Below, piece by piece: positions 12,367 through 22,641 of a DNA stretch of 64,000 nt. The position numbers were made by a program, and so were the translations under genes. The stretch lies in the NCBI RefSeq assembly GCF_038449125.1, contig NZ_CP151800.1, positions 3,940,406-4,004,405 on the forward strand. Reading direction: 5' to 3'. The notes below the pieces were generated by a model, which was not told where the DNA came from, made no database searches, and was given only the letters and a program-made list of their open reading frames with translations. The DNA is from Kosakonia sp. BYX6 (GTDB lineage: Bacteria > Pseudomonadota > Gammaproteobacteria > Enterobacterales > Enterobacteriaceae). Position 1 is the stretch's first letter. The number at the start of each line of letters is the position of its first letter.

Positions 12367-13530
12367 CTAAGCGCGGATGACGCGCGTGCGCAACAGTGAG
12401 TAACCGGCAACGGCGGAGATAATCGAGCCGGTGAGGATACCCAACTTGCTCCAGGCAACCATCTCCGCATGTGCGTCGCCAAAGGCCAGCGAAGAGATAA
12501 ATATCGACATGGTAAAGCCGATACCGCACAGCACCCCCACGGCCATGATTTGTTTGAAGACCGCGCCCTGCGGCAACCTTGCCATTTTCAAACGCAGCGC
12601 CAGCCAGCAGAAGAGAGAGATGCCCAGCGGTTTACCGATAACCAGGCCAGCAATGATCCCGAGAGGCAGCACATCGGTGAGGCCGGAGAGCGACATTCCA
12701 TTCAGAGAGACGCCGGCATTGGCGAACGCAAACAGCGGCAGGATCAGCCATGCCACCCACGGGTTAATCGCGTTGACCAGTTGATGCAATGGCGACACGC
12801 CATTTTTCTCCCGCAGCGGGACAAAGAATCCCACAACCACACCCGCGAGAGTCGCATGCACGCCGGATTTCAACACTGCCGTCCATAGCACAACGCCCAC
12901 CAGCATATAAAGACCAATGCGCCGGACGTTACAGGCATTCATGATGGCCAACACAGCAATGGCAGCGGCAGCAACGCCGAGCGCCATTGTGGAGAGGTCG
13001 CTAGTATAAAACAGCGCGATGATAACGATCGCGCCCAGATCATCAATGATCGCCAGCGCCATCAGAAACACTTTCAATACGGGAGGAACACGGTTGCCCA
13101 GTAGCGCCAGCACGCCCAGCGCAAAGGCGATGTCGGTGGCCGTTGGGATCGCCCAACCATGGCTCGCCAGCGGATTATGAAAATTAAACAACAGGAAGAT
13201 CAGTGCCGGAGCAACCATGCCGCCGAGCGCCGCAATGACCGGGAACACCGCCTGTTGGCGGCTGGCAAGCGTGCCCTCGACCAGTTCATATTTCACTTCC
13301 AGGCCGACCATCAGGAAAAATATCGCCATCAATGCGTCATTGATCCACAGCAGCATATCTTTCTTGATCTCAAGCGACCCGACCTTGAGTTCGACGGGGG
13401 TCTGTAAAAAGGAATGGTATAAATCCTGCGTTATTCCGAGGTTGGCACACAACATGGCCAGTACTGCTGCGATGATAAGCACAATACCGCCCGAGGCGTC
13501 ACTGCTAAAAAAACGTTGCAACAACTTCAT
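12367..13530 (-). CDS. nhaA: Na+/H+ antiporter NhaA
   Basis: Inner-membrane antiporter exchanging two H+ for one Na+ or Li+, central to sodium and alkaline pH homeostasis. The 387-aa product (E. coli 388) has about 12 membrane segments. The ion-binding Asp163-Asp164 lies in [10 protein letters not shown] and Asp133 in TATDIAF. The conserved His of the pH sensor region ([10 protein letters not shown], about 225) is present. It is first gene of nhaAR. No hok/sok or IS186-like sequence lies between it and dnaJ, unlike K-12. Confidence 0.97.
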   Translation of the reverse strand: MKLLQRFFSSDASGGIVLIIAAVLAMLCANLGITQDLYHSFLQTPVELKVGSLEIKKDMLLWINDALMAIFFLMVGLEVKYELVEGTLASRQQAVFPVIAALGGMVAPALIFLLFNFHNPLASHGWAIPTATDIAFALGVLALLGNRVPPVLKVFLMALAIIDDLGAIVIIALFYTSDLSTMALGVAAAAIAVLAIMNACNVRRIGLYMLVGVVLWTAVLKSGVHATLAGVVVGFFVPLREKNGVSPLHQLVNAINPWVAWLILPLFAFANAGVSLNGMSLSGLTDVLPLGIIAGLVIGKPLGISLFCWLALRLKMARLPQGAVFKQIMAVGVLCGIGFTMSIFISSLAFGDAHAEMVAWSKLGILTGSIISAVAGYSLLRTRVIRA

Positions 13531-13641
13531 TTGATTCTCCCGATCCCTGTTTCGTCGTGGCGGCTATCTTACGCCGGCCTACAGTTCGATAAAATCAGAT
13601 TATTGTTGAGGGTAAGCTCCCTTTTTCCGAATGATGAAAAA

Positions 13642-13673
13642 AGGCAAAAAAAGACCCGGCGAGAGCCGGGCCT
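13642..13673 (-). terminator. Rho-independent terminator of the dnaKJ operon
   Basis: The stem GCCCGGC-TCTC-GCCGGGT (13654-13672 on the plus strand) is followed in the minus direction by a run of seven T. It lies 24 bp after the dnaJ stop codon. Confidence 0.88.
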
Positions 13674-13695
13674 GATTACGCGTCGTGATGCGTGA

Positions 13696-14841
13696 TTAAC
13701 GCGTCAAATCATCAAAGAATTTTTTCACGCCGTCGAAGAAGCTTTTGGAGCGCGGGCTGTTGTTTTCACCCGTCGGGCCACCAAAGCTATCTTGCAGATC
13801 TTTCAACAGTTGCTTCTGTTTTTCATTCAGACCGACCGGCGTTTCCACGACAACACGGCACAGCAGGTCGCCCTGCGCACCGCCGCGTACGGATTTCACA
13901 CCTTTACCGCGCATGCGGAACAGTTTGCCCGTCTGTGTTTCGGTCGGCACTTTCAGCTTCACGCGGCCATCGAGCGTCGGCACTTCGATTTCGCCGCCGA
14001 GCGCCGCCATGGCAAAGTTGATCGGCACTTCACAGTACAGGTTGTTACCTTCGCGCTCGAAAATCGGGTGCTGTTTCACCTGCACCTGAACGTACAGATC
14101 GCCCGCTGGTGCGCCGTGTTCGCCCGCTTCGCCTTCGCCGCTTAAACGAATGCGATCGCCGGTGTCCACACCCGCCGGAATTTTAACGGACAGGGTTTTG
14201 GATTTTTCAACGCGACCGTGACCGTGACATTTGTTGCACGGATCCTTAATCAGCGTACCGCGTCCCTGGCAGTGCGGACAGGTTTGCTGCACCGCGAAGA
14301 AACCCTGACGCATCTGCACCTGGCCGGAACCGTGACAGGTCGGACAGGTCTGCGGCTGCGTGCCCGCTTTGGCGCCGCTGCCGTGGCAGATGTCGCACTC
14401 TTCAAGCGTTGGGATGCGGATCTCTTTGGTCACGCCGCGAACCGCTTCTTCCAGCGTCAGATCCATGTTGTAGCGCAAATCCGCGCCACGCGCTGCGCGC
14501 TGACGTCCACGGCCACCGCCGAAGATATCGCCAAACACATCGCCGAAAATATCGCTAAAGTCCGCGCCGCCACCAAAACCGCCGCCGCCGAACCCACCGC
14601 CGCCCATGCCGCCTTGCTCAAATGCCGCATGACCGTACTGATCGTAAGCCGCACGTTTTTGGGCGTCGGTCAGGACTTCATAGGCTTCTTTGATCTCTTT
14701 AAACTTACCTTCGGCCTCTTTATCGCCCTGATTGCGGTCCGGGTGATATTTCATGGCCAGGCGTTTGTACGCCTTTTTGATTTCACGCTCTTCCGCTGTT
14801 TTCGGAACGCCTAAAATCTCGTAATAATCTTGCTTCGCCAT
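13696..14841 (-). CDS. dnaJ: Hsp40 co-chaperone DnaJ
   Basis: Stimulates DnaK ATPase and delivers substrates and sigma-32 to DnaK. The 381-aa product shows a J domain (1-70) with HPD at 33-35 and a Gly/Phe-rich linker (about 75-105). The zinc-finger domain follows with four CxxCxGxG-type repeats ([32 protein letters not shown]), then the C-terminal substrate and dimer domains. It follows dnaK by 85 bp, with a strong hairpin in between, on the heat-shock transcript. Confidence 0.98.
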   Translation of the reverse strand: MAKQDYYEILGVPKTAEEREIKKAYKRLAMKYHPDRNQGDKEAEGKFKEIKEAYEVLTDAQKRAAYDQYGHAAFEQGGMGGGGFGGGGFGGGADFSDIFGDVFGDIFGGGRGRQRAARGADLRYNMDLTLEEAVRGVTKEIRIPTLEECDICHGSGAKAGTQPQTCPTCHGSGQVQMRQGFFAVQQTCPHCQGRGTLIKDPCNKCHGHGRVEKSKTLSVKIPAGVDTGDRIRLSGEGEAGEHGAPAGDLYVQVQVKQHPIFEREGNNLYCEVPINFAMAALGGEIEVPTLDGRVKLKVPTETQTGKLFRMRGKGVKSVRGGAQGDLLCRVVVETPVGLNEKQKQLLKDLQDSFGGPTGENNSPRSKSFFDGVKKFFDDLTR

Positions 14842-14866
14842 CGGTTTATCTGCCCCTTAACATACG

Positions 14867-14901
14867 AGCACGGGCGTGGAGAAAACCCCGACGCCCGTGC
14901 T
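14867..14901 (-). promoter_or_regulatory. dnaK-dnaJ intergenic hairpin
   Basis: A perfect 11-bp inverted repeat (AGCACGGGCGT and ACGCCCGTGCT) with a 13-nt loop lies between dnaK and dnaJ and lacks a T-run, so it is not an ordinary terminator. It may tune the dnaK:dnaJ ratio by partial termination or mRNA processing. K-12 lists a small RNA, tpke11, in this gap; I cannot show expression here. Confidence 0.6.
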
Positions 14902-14926
14902 GGTTATCTACCCTGCATCAGGGCGA

Positions 14927-16840
14927 TTATTTTTTGTCTTTAACTTCTTCGAACTCGGCGTCGACAACATCGTCGTCTTTCGCGTTGTTCGCGGAAGCGT
15001 CAGCGCCCGCCTGCTGCTGTGCGTGCTGCTGCTGTGCGATTTCCAGCAGTTTCTGGGAAACCTGCGCCAGCGCCTGCATTTTCGCTTCGATTTCAGCTTT
15101 GTCTTCGCCTTTCAGCGCAGTTTCCAGCTCGCTCAGCGCAGACTCGATAGCGGTTTTGTCTTCTGCCGGCAGTTTATCGCCTGCTTCTTCAACCTGCTTA
15201 CGGGTGCTGTGCAGCAGATGGTCGCCCTGGTTACGTGTTTGCACCAGCTCTTCGAACTTACGGTCAGATTCAGCATTCGCTTCCGCGTCGCGAACCATTT
15301 TCTGGATTTCGTCTTCGTTCAGACCAGAAGATGCCTTGATGGTAATCTTCTGCTCGCGGTTGGTATTCTTGTCTTTCGCAGAGACATGCAGAATACCGTC
15401 GGCGTCGATATCGAAGGTTACTTCGATTTGCGGCATACCGCGCGGAGACGGGTTGATGCCATCCAGGTTGAATTGACCCAGCGATTTGTTATCGGACGCG
15501 CGTTTACGCTCACCCTGCAGCACATGGATGGTCACTGCAGACTGGTTGTCTTCCGCAGTAGAGAACACCTGGCTGTGCTTGGTCGGGATGGTGGTGTTTT
15601 TGTTGATCAGCGCCGTCATTACGCCGCCCATGGTTTCGATACCCAGCGACAGCGGGGTAACGTCCAACAGCAGAACGTCTTTGACTTCGCCAGTCAGAAC
15701 ACCGCCCTGAACCGCAGCACCGATAGCAACGGCTTCGTCCGGGTTAACGTCTTTACGCGGCTCTTTCCCGAAGAACTCAGCCACTTTTTTCTGCACCATC
15801 GGCATACGCGTCTGGCCACCGACCAGAATCACGTCGTTGATGTCAGATACGGACAGGCCCGCATCCTGCAGCGCAACTTTCAGCGGCTCGATAGAACGGT
15901 TCACCAGGTCTTCCACCAGGCTTTCCAGTTTCGCGCGAGTCACTTTAATGTTCATGTGTTTCGGACCGGTCGCGTCTGCGGTGATGTACGGCAGGTTCAC
16001 GTCGGTCTGCTGTGCGGAAGAGAGTTCGATTTTCGCTTTCTCTGCCGCTTCTTTCAGGCGCTGCATTGCCAGCGGATCGTTACGCAGATCGATACCCTGA
16101 TCTTTCTTGAACTCTTCCACCAGGTAGTTAATCAGACGGCTATCGAAGTCTTCACCACCCAGGTGGGTATCACCGTTGGTTGCCAGAACTTCGAAGGTTT
16201 TTTCACCGTCAACTTCATCAATTTCGATGATAGAAATATCAAAGGTACCGCCGCCCAGGTCGTATACCGCGATAGTACGGTTGCCGGTTTCTTTATCCAG
16301 ACCGTAAGCCAGCGCAGCCGCTGTCGGTTCGTTGATAATACGTTTGACTTCCAGACCGGCAATACGGCCAGCATCTTTGGTCGCCTGGCGCTGTGCATCG
16401 TTAAAGTATGCCGGTACGGTGATAACCGCTTCAGTTACCGGTTCGCCCAGGTAATCTTCAGCCGTTTTCTTCATTTTTTTCAGCACTTCAGCAGAGATCT
16501 GCGGCGGTGCCATTTTGGTGCCTTTTACATCAATCCATGCGTCACCGTTGTCGGCGGCGATGATTTTGTACGGCATGATAGATTCATCACGCTGGACTTC
16601 TTCGTCCTGGAAGCGACGGCCAATCAGGCGTTTGATCGCAAACAGGGTGTTTTGCGGGTTCGTCACTGCCTGACGTTTAGCCGGCTGACCTACCAGAGTT
16701 TCGCCATCCTGTGTGTAAGCAATAATTGAAGGCGTGGTGCGATCGCCTTCCGCATTCTCAAGCACGCGCGCCTGAGTACCATCCATAATGGCTACACAAG
16801 AGTTGGTTGTCCCAAGGTCGATACCAATAATTTTACCCAT
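14927..16840 (-). CDS. dnaK: Hsp70 chaperone DnaK
   Basis: ATP-dependent chaperone for folding, disaggregation and sigma-32 control. The 637-aa product (E. coli 638) begins [19 protein letters not shown]. The nucleotide-binding domain covers 1-385, with Thr11-Thr12 in the phosphate loop and the second phosphate motif in [13 protein letters not shown]. The conserved linker [11 protein letters not shown] leads into the beta-sandwich and helical lid, and the tail ends [13 protein letters not shown]. It is the first gene of dnaKJ, behind a near-perfect sigma-32 promoter. Confidence 0.99.
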   Translation of the reverse strand: MGKIIGIDLGTTNSCVAIMDGTQARVLENAEGDRTTPSIIAYTQDGETLVGQPAKRQAVTNPQNTLFAIKRLIGRRFQDEEVQRDESIMPYKIIAADNGDAWIDVKGTKMAPPQISAEVLKKMKKTAEDYLGEPVTEAVITVPAYFNDAQRQATKDAGRIAGLEVKRIINEPTAAALAYGLDKETGNRTIAVYDLGGGTFDISIIEIDEVDGEKTFEVLATNGDTHLGGEDFDSRLINYLVEEFKKDQGIDLRNDPLAMQRLKEAAEKAKIELSSAQQTDVNLPYITADATGPKHMNIKVTRAKLESLVEDLVNRSIEPLKVALQDAGLSVSDINDVILVGGQTRMPMVQKKVAEFFGKEPRKDVNPDEAVAIGAAVQGGVLTGEVKDVLLLDVTPLSLGIETMGGVMTALINKNTTIPTKHSQVFSTAEDNQSAVTIHVLQGERKRASDNKSLGQFNLDGINPSPRGMPQIEVTFDIDADGILHVSAKDKNTNREQKITIKASSGLNEDEIQKMVRDAEANAESDRKFEELVQTRNQGDHLLHSTRKQVEEAGDKLPAEDKTAIESALSELETALKGEDKAEIEAKMQALAQVSQKLLEIAQQQHAQQQAGADASANNAKDDDVVDAEFEEVKDKK

Positions 16841-16960
16841 CTAAACGTCTCCACTGAAAATTCGTCATCATGTGCTCGTGAACCTGTAATAAGGGCGAAA
16901 CGTGCGGTTTCAACTACCTTATGGCTTTTTTTTCAGATTCACCGACTGCGGTTGACTACA

Positions 16961-16992
16961 ACATGGGGTCACTACGCGTCTCATCAAGGGGG
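16961..16992 (-). promoter_or_regulatory. Sigma-32 heat-shock promoter of dnaKJ
   Basis: On the minus strand CCCCCTTGATGA (16981-16992) is followed after about 12 bp by CCCCATGT (16961-16968), matching the sigma-32 -35/-10 pattern and the E. coli dnaK P1 sequence. The 5' leader to the dnaK ATG is about 110 nt. Confidence 0.88.
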
Positions 16993-17137
16993 AGCGATAA
17001 AAAATATTTTAATTTACACCTGTTCAGATCATAGACAGGTTAATTAGCCCTAATTATGATGCCGCGCCTCGCCTGCTCATTTTTGACGCGGTGCGATCAT
17101 TTATCTTTTTTTCTTACTTGATTTATTTTGAGGAATT

Positions 17138-17704
17138 ATGGGCAACACTAAGTTGGCTAATCCGGCTCCGCTGGGCTTAATGGGCTTCGGCATGACCACT
17201 ATTCTGCTTAACCTGCACAATATTGGTTTATTCCCGATGGATGGCATTATCCTGGCAATGGGCATTTTCTATGGTGGTATCGCGCAAATCCTCGCGGGCC
17301 TGCTTGAGTACAAAAAAGGCAACACATTTGGTTTAACCGCTTTCACCTCTTACGGTTCTTTCTGGTTGACGTTGGTTGCTATTCTGCTGTTTCCGAAAAT
17401 GGGTCTCACGGATGCGACAAACGGCCATTTCCTGGGCGTTTATCTGGGTATCTGGGGCGTGTTTACGCTGTTTATGTTCTTCGGCACACTGAAAGGCGCA
17501 CGCGCGTTGCAGTTTGTCTTCCTGAGCCTGACCGTGCTGTTTGCGCTGCTGGCGGTTGGTCACGTGACCGACAACGAAAGCATCGTTCATGTCGCGGGCT
17601 GGATCGGCCTGGTATGTGGCGCCAGCGCCATTTATCTGGCGATGGGCGAAGTGCTGAACGAGCAGTTCGAACGCACAATTTTGCCGATTGGCGAAAAGCA
17701 CTAA
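17138..17704 (+). CDS. satP: Succinate-acetate/proton symporter SatP (YaaH family)
   Basis: Inner-membrane carrier for acetate and succinate of the AceTr (YaaH/GPR1/FUN34) family. The 188-aa product matches E. coli length. It opens with the family signature NPAPLGLMGFGMTT (residues 8-21) and has six hydrophobic segments spread over residues 15-180. It is divergent from dnaK (297 bp gap) and monocistronic, ending in a bidirectional terminator shared with the convergent MFS gene. In K-12 satP is next to mog; here the MFS gene lies between them. Confidence 0.96.
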   Translation: MGNTKLANPAPLGLMGFGMTTILLNLHNIGLFPMDGIILAMGIFYGGIAQILAGLLEYKKGNTFGLTAFTSYGSFWLTLVAILLFPKMGLTDATNGHFLGVYLGIWGVFTLFMFFGTLKGARALQFVFLSLTVLFALLAVGHVTDNESIVHVAGWIGLVCGASAIYLAMGEVLNEQFERTILPIGEKH

Positions 17705-17720
17705 TCCCCGCGTTGAACAG

Positions 17721-17748
17721 TAAAACGGAGCCTTTCGGCTCCGTTTTT
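17721..17748. terminator. Bidirectional terminator satP / MFS gene
   Basis: The stem AAAACGGAGCC-TTTC-GGCTCCGTTTT is followed by T-run on the plus strand and flanked by A-run on the left, so it serves both convergent genes. Confidence 0.9.
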
Positions 17749-19056
17749 TTATGACTGCTGTACCGGTCTTTCTAACACCTGATCGTCATGATAGATGTCC
17801 TGGCGCAGCCAGATCCCCAGCGCCAGACCAATCAGCGACAGCGCCAGCACATACCAGGCCGGCGCCATCGGCGAGACGCCCATTAACATGGTGACCGCAA
17901 TCGGCGTCAACCCACCGAAAACAGCGTATGAAACGTTGTAAGAGAAAGAGATGCCGGTGAAACGCACTTCCGCCGGGAACGCGCGCACCATCACATACGG
18001 TACCGCGCCGACAACGCCAACGCATAACCCCACCACGCCATACAGCATAAACAGTTGTTCAGGGTGGCTGCCCACCAGGTGATAGAAGAACCAACTAGAG
18101 CAGGCGAGCAAAATGCTGCCGACAATAAAGGTGCGGCTCGCGCCAAACTTGTCGACCAACAGCCCGGCGGCCAGGCAGCCGAAGCACAGCATAACGGTGG
18201 CGACACTGTTGGCCTGCAATGTTATTGCGGGCGCGAAACCATACTGTTTTTGCAGCCAGACGGGCGACATCAGAATCACCACCACAATGCCTGCGGAGAG
18301 TAACCAGGTCAGTAGCATTGATATCACCACGGCTTTTTTGTGGTTCAGCACCACCGATTTCACCGGCAACTCTTGCGCCAGCGCTTTACGCTGCTGCATT
18401 TCCAGGAAGATCGGCGTTTCCCGCAGCCAACGGCGCAGATACATAGCCACCAGGCCAAAAACCCCGCCCAGCAGGAACGGGATTCGCCAGCCGCCATCGT
18501 GGATCCCCTGCGCCGTCATGCTGGTGTTGACCAGCGTCGCCACAACAGAACCCAGCAAAATCCCGACCGTTAAACCCGCTGTCAGCATGCCACACGCAAT
18601 ACCGATACGCCGCGCCGGAACATGTTCGGCAACAAACACCCACGCGCCAGGTACTTCACCACCAATCGCCGCACCTTGCAGCACGCGCATTAACAGCAGC
18701 AACAGCGGCGCGATAATGCCCATTGAGGCATACGTCGGCAGCAGGCCAATCGCCAGCGTCGGCAAGGCCATCAGCAGAATGCTCAGGGTGAACATCTTTT
18801 TGCGCCCGACCAGATCGCCAAAGTGCGCCATCACAATCCCCCCCAGCGGACGTGCCAAATAACCGGCGGCAAAAATACCGAAGGTTTGTACCTGTCGTAG
18901 CCATTCGGGGATGTCAGCGGGGAAGAATAATTCACCGACCACGGCGGCGAAAAAGACGAAAATGATGAAGTCATAAAACTCCAGCGCCCCGCCGAGTGCG
19001 GCGAGGGTCAGCGTTTTATAATCTTGTCTGTTCAGAGGGCGTGTGTAGTTTGACAT
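17749..19056 (-). CDS. MFS transporter, metabolite:H+ symporter (MHS) type
   Basis: A 435-aa inner-membrane protein with about 12 hydrophobic segments. The pattern ALEFYDFIIFV near residue 24, the cytoplasmic GDLVGRKKMF loop (about 79-88) and the RVLQGAAIGGEVPGA helix (about 124-138) place it with proline/betaine, alpha-ketoglutarate and shikimate symporters (ProP, KgtP, ShiA, YhjE). The substrate cannot be read from sequence; an organic acid or zwitterion is the family-level guess. It is alone between satP and mog with a shared terminator, and is an addition relative to the K-12 map order. Base composition is like its neighbours, so there is no sign of recent transfer. Confidence 0.88.
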   Translation of the reverse strand: MSNYTRPLNRQDYKTLTLAALGGALEFYDFIIFVFFAAVVGELFFPADIPEWLRQVQTFGIFAAGYLARPLGGIVMAHFGDLVGRKKMFTLSILLMALPTLAIGLLPTYASMGIIAPLLLLLMRVLQGAAIGGEVPGAWVFVAEHVPARRIGIACGMLTAGLTVGILLGSVVATLVNTSMTAQGIHDGGWRIPFLLGGVFGLVAMYLRRWLRETPIFLEMQQRKALAQELPVKSVVLNHKKAVVISMLLTWLLSAGIVVVILMSPVWLQKQYGFAPAITLQANSVATVMLCFGCLAAGLLVDKFGASRTFIVGSILLACSSWFFYHLVGSHPEQLFMLYGVVGLCVGVVGAVPYVMVRAFPAEVRFTGISFSYNVSYAVFGGLTPIAVTMLMGVSPMAPAWYVLALSLIGLALGIWLRQDIYHDDQVLERPVQQS

Positions 19057-19181
19057 AGCGAACCGTTTGTAAAGAGGAGTGCTGATTTAATTTTTACACA
19101 TTATGTAAAGTAAAAATGACTATACCGTAAATGAATCAACACGCCAGAGCTGGTGCCGTTTATGTCAGAAAAGCACTGCTT

Positions 19182-19769
19182 TTAGGATAATGTTTCGCGT
19201 TTTGCACTTTTTGGCCGGAAAGATGCTACAATCTGCGGATCGGTTTCCACATATGGCCCGTCAAGCAGCTGTACACAATACGGTACACTGGCAAAAATGC
19301 CTGGCACTTTCACTTCGCCGCTATCGGTTTTAACCCCTTCCAGCGTCTCTTTGATCGACTTCGGCTGACCGGGCAAATTGAGGATCAGCGCTTGTTTACG
19401 AATCACGCCCACCTGGCGCGAGAGAATGGCGGTAGGAACGAAGTTGAGGCTGATTTGGCGCATCTGTTCGCCAAAGCCCGGCATTTCGCGATCGGCAACC
19501 GCCAGCGTGGCATCCGGTGTCACATCACGGCGCGCTGGCCCGGTGCCGCCGGTCGTGAGCACCAGATGGCAGCTCATCTCATCCACTAGCTCGCATAACG
19601 TTTGCTCGATAATGCTCTGCTCATCGGGAATCAAGCGGGTTTCAATCTGAAAGGGTGTGGTGAGCGCCGTTGCCAGCCACTCTTCCAGTGCGGGCAAACC
19701 TTTGTCCTGATAAATGCCGCTGGAAGCGCGATCGGAAACCGAAACTAAACCAATGCGTAGTGTGTCCAT
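19182..19769 (-). CDS. mog: Molybdopterin adenylyltransferase Mog
   Basis: Adenylates molybdopterin before molybdenum insertion in the Moco pathway. The 195-aa product has the MoCF-domain sequence LTTGGTGPARRDVTPDAT around residues 73-90, which binds MPT and ATP, and begins MDTLRIGLVSVSDRASSG as in E. coli. It lies 108 bp downstream of talB on the same strand, with a GC-rich hairpin just after talB, and precedes the MFS gene. Confidence 0.96.
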   Translation of the reverse strand: MDTLRIGLVSVSDRASSGIYQDKGLPALEEWLATALTTPFQIETRLIPDEQSIIEQTLCELVDEMSCHLVLTTGGTGPARRDVTPDATLAVADREMPGFGEQMRQISLNFVPTAILSRQVGVIRKQALILNLPGQPKSIKETLEGVKTDSGEVKVPGIFASVPYCVQLLDGPYVETDPQIVASFRPKSAKRETLS

Positions 19770-19846
19770 AAATCATTCCGTTCTAAAAAAATCATTTCCG
19801 AAATGATACACGCTGAGGGGAAAGGCAAACAGAGGAGAGAGAAGAA

Positions 19847-19870
19847 GCGTGACCGGGAACCCGGCCACGC
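19847..19870 (-). terminator. Possible terminator after talB
   Basis: The stem GCGTGGCCGGG-TT-CCCGGTCACGC (one mismatch) lies 8 bp past the talB stop. The following minus-strand tail (TTCTTCTCTC) is pyrimidine-rich but not a clean T-run, so termination may be partial and mog may be read through. Confidence 0.5.
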
Positions 19871-19877
19871 CTGATGA

Positions 19878-20831
19878 TTACAGCAGATCGCCGATCATTT
19901 TTTCCAGTTTTTCCTGGTCAACGGCAAACTTACGGATACCGTCCGCCAGTTTATCTACCGCCATTGGATCCTGGTTGTGCTGCCACAGGAATTCCGCTTC
20001 GGTGATGCGCTCCGGACGCGCTTTCACGTCACCGGTGTAAGCCAGTTTGCGCTCAATCGCGCCTTCACTTTCAGACAGCTCTTTCAGCAGCGCCGGGGCG
20101 ATGGTCAGGCGGTCACAGCCAGCCAGTTCAATGATTTCGCCGGTGTTACGGAAGCTTGCGCCCATAACCACGGTTTCATAACCGTGTTCTTTGTAGTACT
20201 GGTAAATTTCGGTCACAGACACCACGCCCGGATCTTCTGCCGGCGCGTACTCTTTCTTATCAGTATTGGTTTTGTACCAGTCAAGGATACGGCCAACAAA
20301 CGGGGAGATCAGGAATACGCCCGCTTCAGCACAGGCACGCGCCTGAGCGAAGGAGAACAGCAGCGTCAGGTTACAGTTGATGCCTTCTTTTTCCAACTGT
20401 TCAGCGGCACGAATGCCCTGCCAGGTGGAAGCCAGTTTGATCAGGATACGATCGTTGCTGATGCCCGCATCGTTGTACATTTTGATCAGGCGTTTGGCTT
20501 TCGCGATAGACGCTTCGGTGTCGTAAGAGAGGCGTGCATCCACTTCGGTGGAGATACGGCCCGGGATCAGTTTGAGGATTTCCAGACCGATGTTAACGGC
20601 CAGGCGGTCAGTCGCGTCAACAACCTGCTGAGCGCGATCGCTGCTCTGAGCGCGAGCCCAGCTCACAGCTTCATCAATCAGTTTACGGTATTCCGGGATT
20701 TGGGCAGCGCCAAGAATCAGAGAAGGGTTGGTTGTAGCATCCTGCGGCTGGTACAGCTTCATTGCCGCGATATCTCCAGTATCAGCCACGACTGTTGTGT
20801 ACTGACGCAGGGAGGTCAATTTATCCGTCAT
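19878..20831 (-). CDS. talB: Transaldolase B
   Basis: Pentose-phosphate enzyme that moves a dihydroxyacetone unit from sedoheptulose 7-phosphate to glyceraldehyde 3-phosphate. The ATG at 20831 gives [19 protein letters not shown] and 317 aa, the E. coli length; the longer upstream frame has no family similarity. The Schiff-base Lys (about 132) is in [12 protein letters not shown], and the class I aldolase-type motif DATTNPSL is near residue 31. It is divergent from yaaJ with 299 bp between starts. Confidence 0.97.
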   Translation of the reverse strand: MTDKLTSLRQYTTVVADTGDIAAMKLYQPQDATTNPSLILGAAQIPEYRKLIDEAVSWARAQSSDRAQQVVDATDRLAVNIGLEILKLIPGRISTEVDARLSYDTEASIAKAKRLIKMYNDAGISNDRILIKLASTWQGIRAAEQLEKEGINCNLTLLFSFAQARACAEAGVFLISPFVGRILDWYKTNTDKKEYAPAEDPGVVSVTEIYQYYKEHGYETVVMGASFRNTGEIIELAGCDRLTIAPALLKELSESEGAIERKLAYTGDVKARPERITEAEFLWQHNQDPMAVDKLADGIRKFAVDQEKLEKMIGDLL

Positions 20832-21130
20832 GATAATGTTTCTCTTTAAACGATACCCTGAATAAATCCCATAAAGACCGATGACGCATTTGCGGCTTGT
20901 TAACCACAAATGCTGCCAGCGCACCTGAACGAGAAGTATGACGAGTATACTTGTTAGGGGGATGTAACCGGTCTGCCCCGATGATAACACGACGTACTGC
21001 CAGCGCAACCGCAGACAATGCTGCGAAAATTGTATGGTAAACTCCCCAAATTAATTGCCTGCGAAGTGATGTGCTTACCCTAAAAGCTTCGTCACAGGCC
21101 AGATCCACGGCATAAACAAGAGGGATGTTA

Positions 21131-22567
21131 ATGCCAGAATTTTTCTCGTTTATCAGTGAAATTCTTTGGGGCTCATTGATGGTATACCTGCTGGCGGCGG
21201 CAGGTATCTGGTTCGCGTTTCGCAGCCTGTTTGTCCCCTTCCGTTTCATTACCGACTTCGGTCAAAGTCTGAAAAGCAGCCGTACCGCCCAGCGCGGTGC
21301 GCTTTCGTCTTATCAAGCGTTATGCCTGAGCCTTGCGACCCGTCTGGGTAACGGGAATCTGGCGGGTGTGGCCTTTGCGCTAACGTCCGGCGGCCCCGGC
21401 GCGATTTTCTGGATGTGGGTTTCGGCGATTATCTGCATGGCGACAAGCTTTGCGGAATGTTCGCTGGCGCAACTCTATAAAGAGCGCGACGCCAATAACC
21501 AACTGCGCGGCGGCCCGGCGTGGTATATGGAACGTGGGCTGGGCATGCGCTGGATGGGCGTGCTGTTCTCCGTTTTCCTGCTGCTGACTTATGGCCTGGT
21601 GTTTAACACCATCCAATCCAGCGCGGTATCCCATGCGATGAATTACGCCTGGCACATTCCAGGATTTGTTACCGGGCTGGTGCTGGCGGTGGGTGCTTTT
21701 CTGGTAATGCTCAAAAGGTTGAAAACCGTTGCTCGACTTATGCAGTGGATGATCCCAACGATGGCGCTCGCCTGGCTGCTCGTCAGTTTCGGCGTCAGCC
21801 TGTGGCACGCCGATCTGCTGCCCGCAGTCTTTTCGAGCATCATTAAAAGCGCCTTCGGCTGGCAGGAAGCGGCGACCGGAACCATGGCTTACACCTTGAG
21901 CCAGGCGATAACCAGCGGGTTTCAGCGCGGCATGTTTGCTAATGAAGCCGGTATGGGTTCGTCACCCAATGCGGCCGCCATGGCGGCTTCCTCGCCGCCG
22001 CACCCTGTCGCGCAGGGCATTGTGCAGATGATTGGCGTACTCACCGACACGTTTTTGGTGTGCACCGCCAGTGCGCTGGTATTGCTGCTTTCGGGCGTCG
22101 TACCGGCGAATGGCGCGTTTGGCGGCACACAGTTGATGCAACAGGCGATGGTGTCGCTGACCGGCACTTGGGGCGCGGGCTTCGTTGCCTGCATCGTTGC
22201 CCTGTTTGCTTTTACCTCGATCGTCGCGAACTACCTCTATGCGGAAAACAACCTGATCTTTTTACGCTGCAACATCCAGCGCAATATTTGGCTGCTGCGT
22301 ATGGCGGTGCTGTTGATGGTGCTGCTGGGGTCCACCATCAACTTGTCGCAAATTTGGCATATTGCCGATGTCGTGATGGCGTTAATGGCAATGATTAACC
22401 TGACGGCGATTTTGTTACTCTCGCCCGTTATTAGTGTGTTAGCGCGGGATTATCTGCGCCAGCGCAAACTTGGCGTTGTACCGGTGTTTGATCCACAGCG
22501 CTACCCGGAAATTAACCGGCAACTGGCGCCAGGTGCCTGGGATGAACGCCCTCCTTCGTCGCGCTAA
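21131..22567 (+). CDS. yaaJ: Alanine/glycine:cation symporter family protein YaaJ
   Basis: Inner-membrane Na+(H+):amino-acid symporter of the AGCS family. I start at the second ATG (21131), giving MPEFFSFISEILWGS and 478 aa, in register with E. coli YaaJ (476 aa). Family motifs GNLAGVAFALTSGGPGAIFWMW (about 77-98) and ANEAGMGSSPNAAA are conserved, with 10-11 membrane segments. The middle and C-terminal helices diverge clearly more from the E. coli protein than neighbouring genes do. The true substrate is unproven; alanine and glycine are inferred from the family. Confidence 0.92.
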   Translation: MPEFFSFISEILWGSLMVYLLAAAGIWFAFRSLFVPFRFITDFGQSLKSSRTAQRGALSSYQALCLSLATRLGNGNLAGVAFALTSGGPGAIFWMWVSAIICMATSFAECSLAQLYKERDANNQLRGGPAWYMERGLGMRWMGVLFSVFLLLTYGLVFNTIQSSAVSHAMNYAWHIPGFVTGLVLAVGAFLVMLKRLKTVARLMQWMIPTMALAWLLVSFGVSLWHADLLPAVFSSIIKSAFGWQEAATGTMAYTLSQAITSGFQRGMFANEAGMGSSPNAAAMAASSPPHPVAQGIVQMIGVLTDTFLVCTASALVLLLSGVVPANGAFGGTQLMQQAMVSLTGTWGAGFVACIVALFAFTSIVANYLYAENNLIFLRCNIQRNIWLLRMAVLLMVLLGSTINLSQIWHIADVVMALMAMINLTAILLLSPVISVLARDYLRQRKLGVVPVFDPQRYPEINRQLAPGAWDERPPSSR

Positions 22568-22641
22568 TCGCAACTATCGATCAAGTCTGTTGGTTTTTTT
22601 GCTAAAGTCAGCGGAATTTTCTCGCACAGCAAGGACTGAGT

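Noticed and set aside
13531-13695. Search for hokC/sokC or IS186 between nhaA and dnaJ
   Set aside because: K-12 has them here; the 165 bp contain only the dnaKJ terminator and nhaA promoter region.
14876-16729. Very long (617-codon) plus-strand ORF antisense to dnaK
   Set aside because: It is the complement of the strongly codon-biased dnaK gene; its composition (Phe/Arg/His-rich) is the usual antisense artefact. The same holds for long frames opposite prfC (52612-54498), ileS and thrC.
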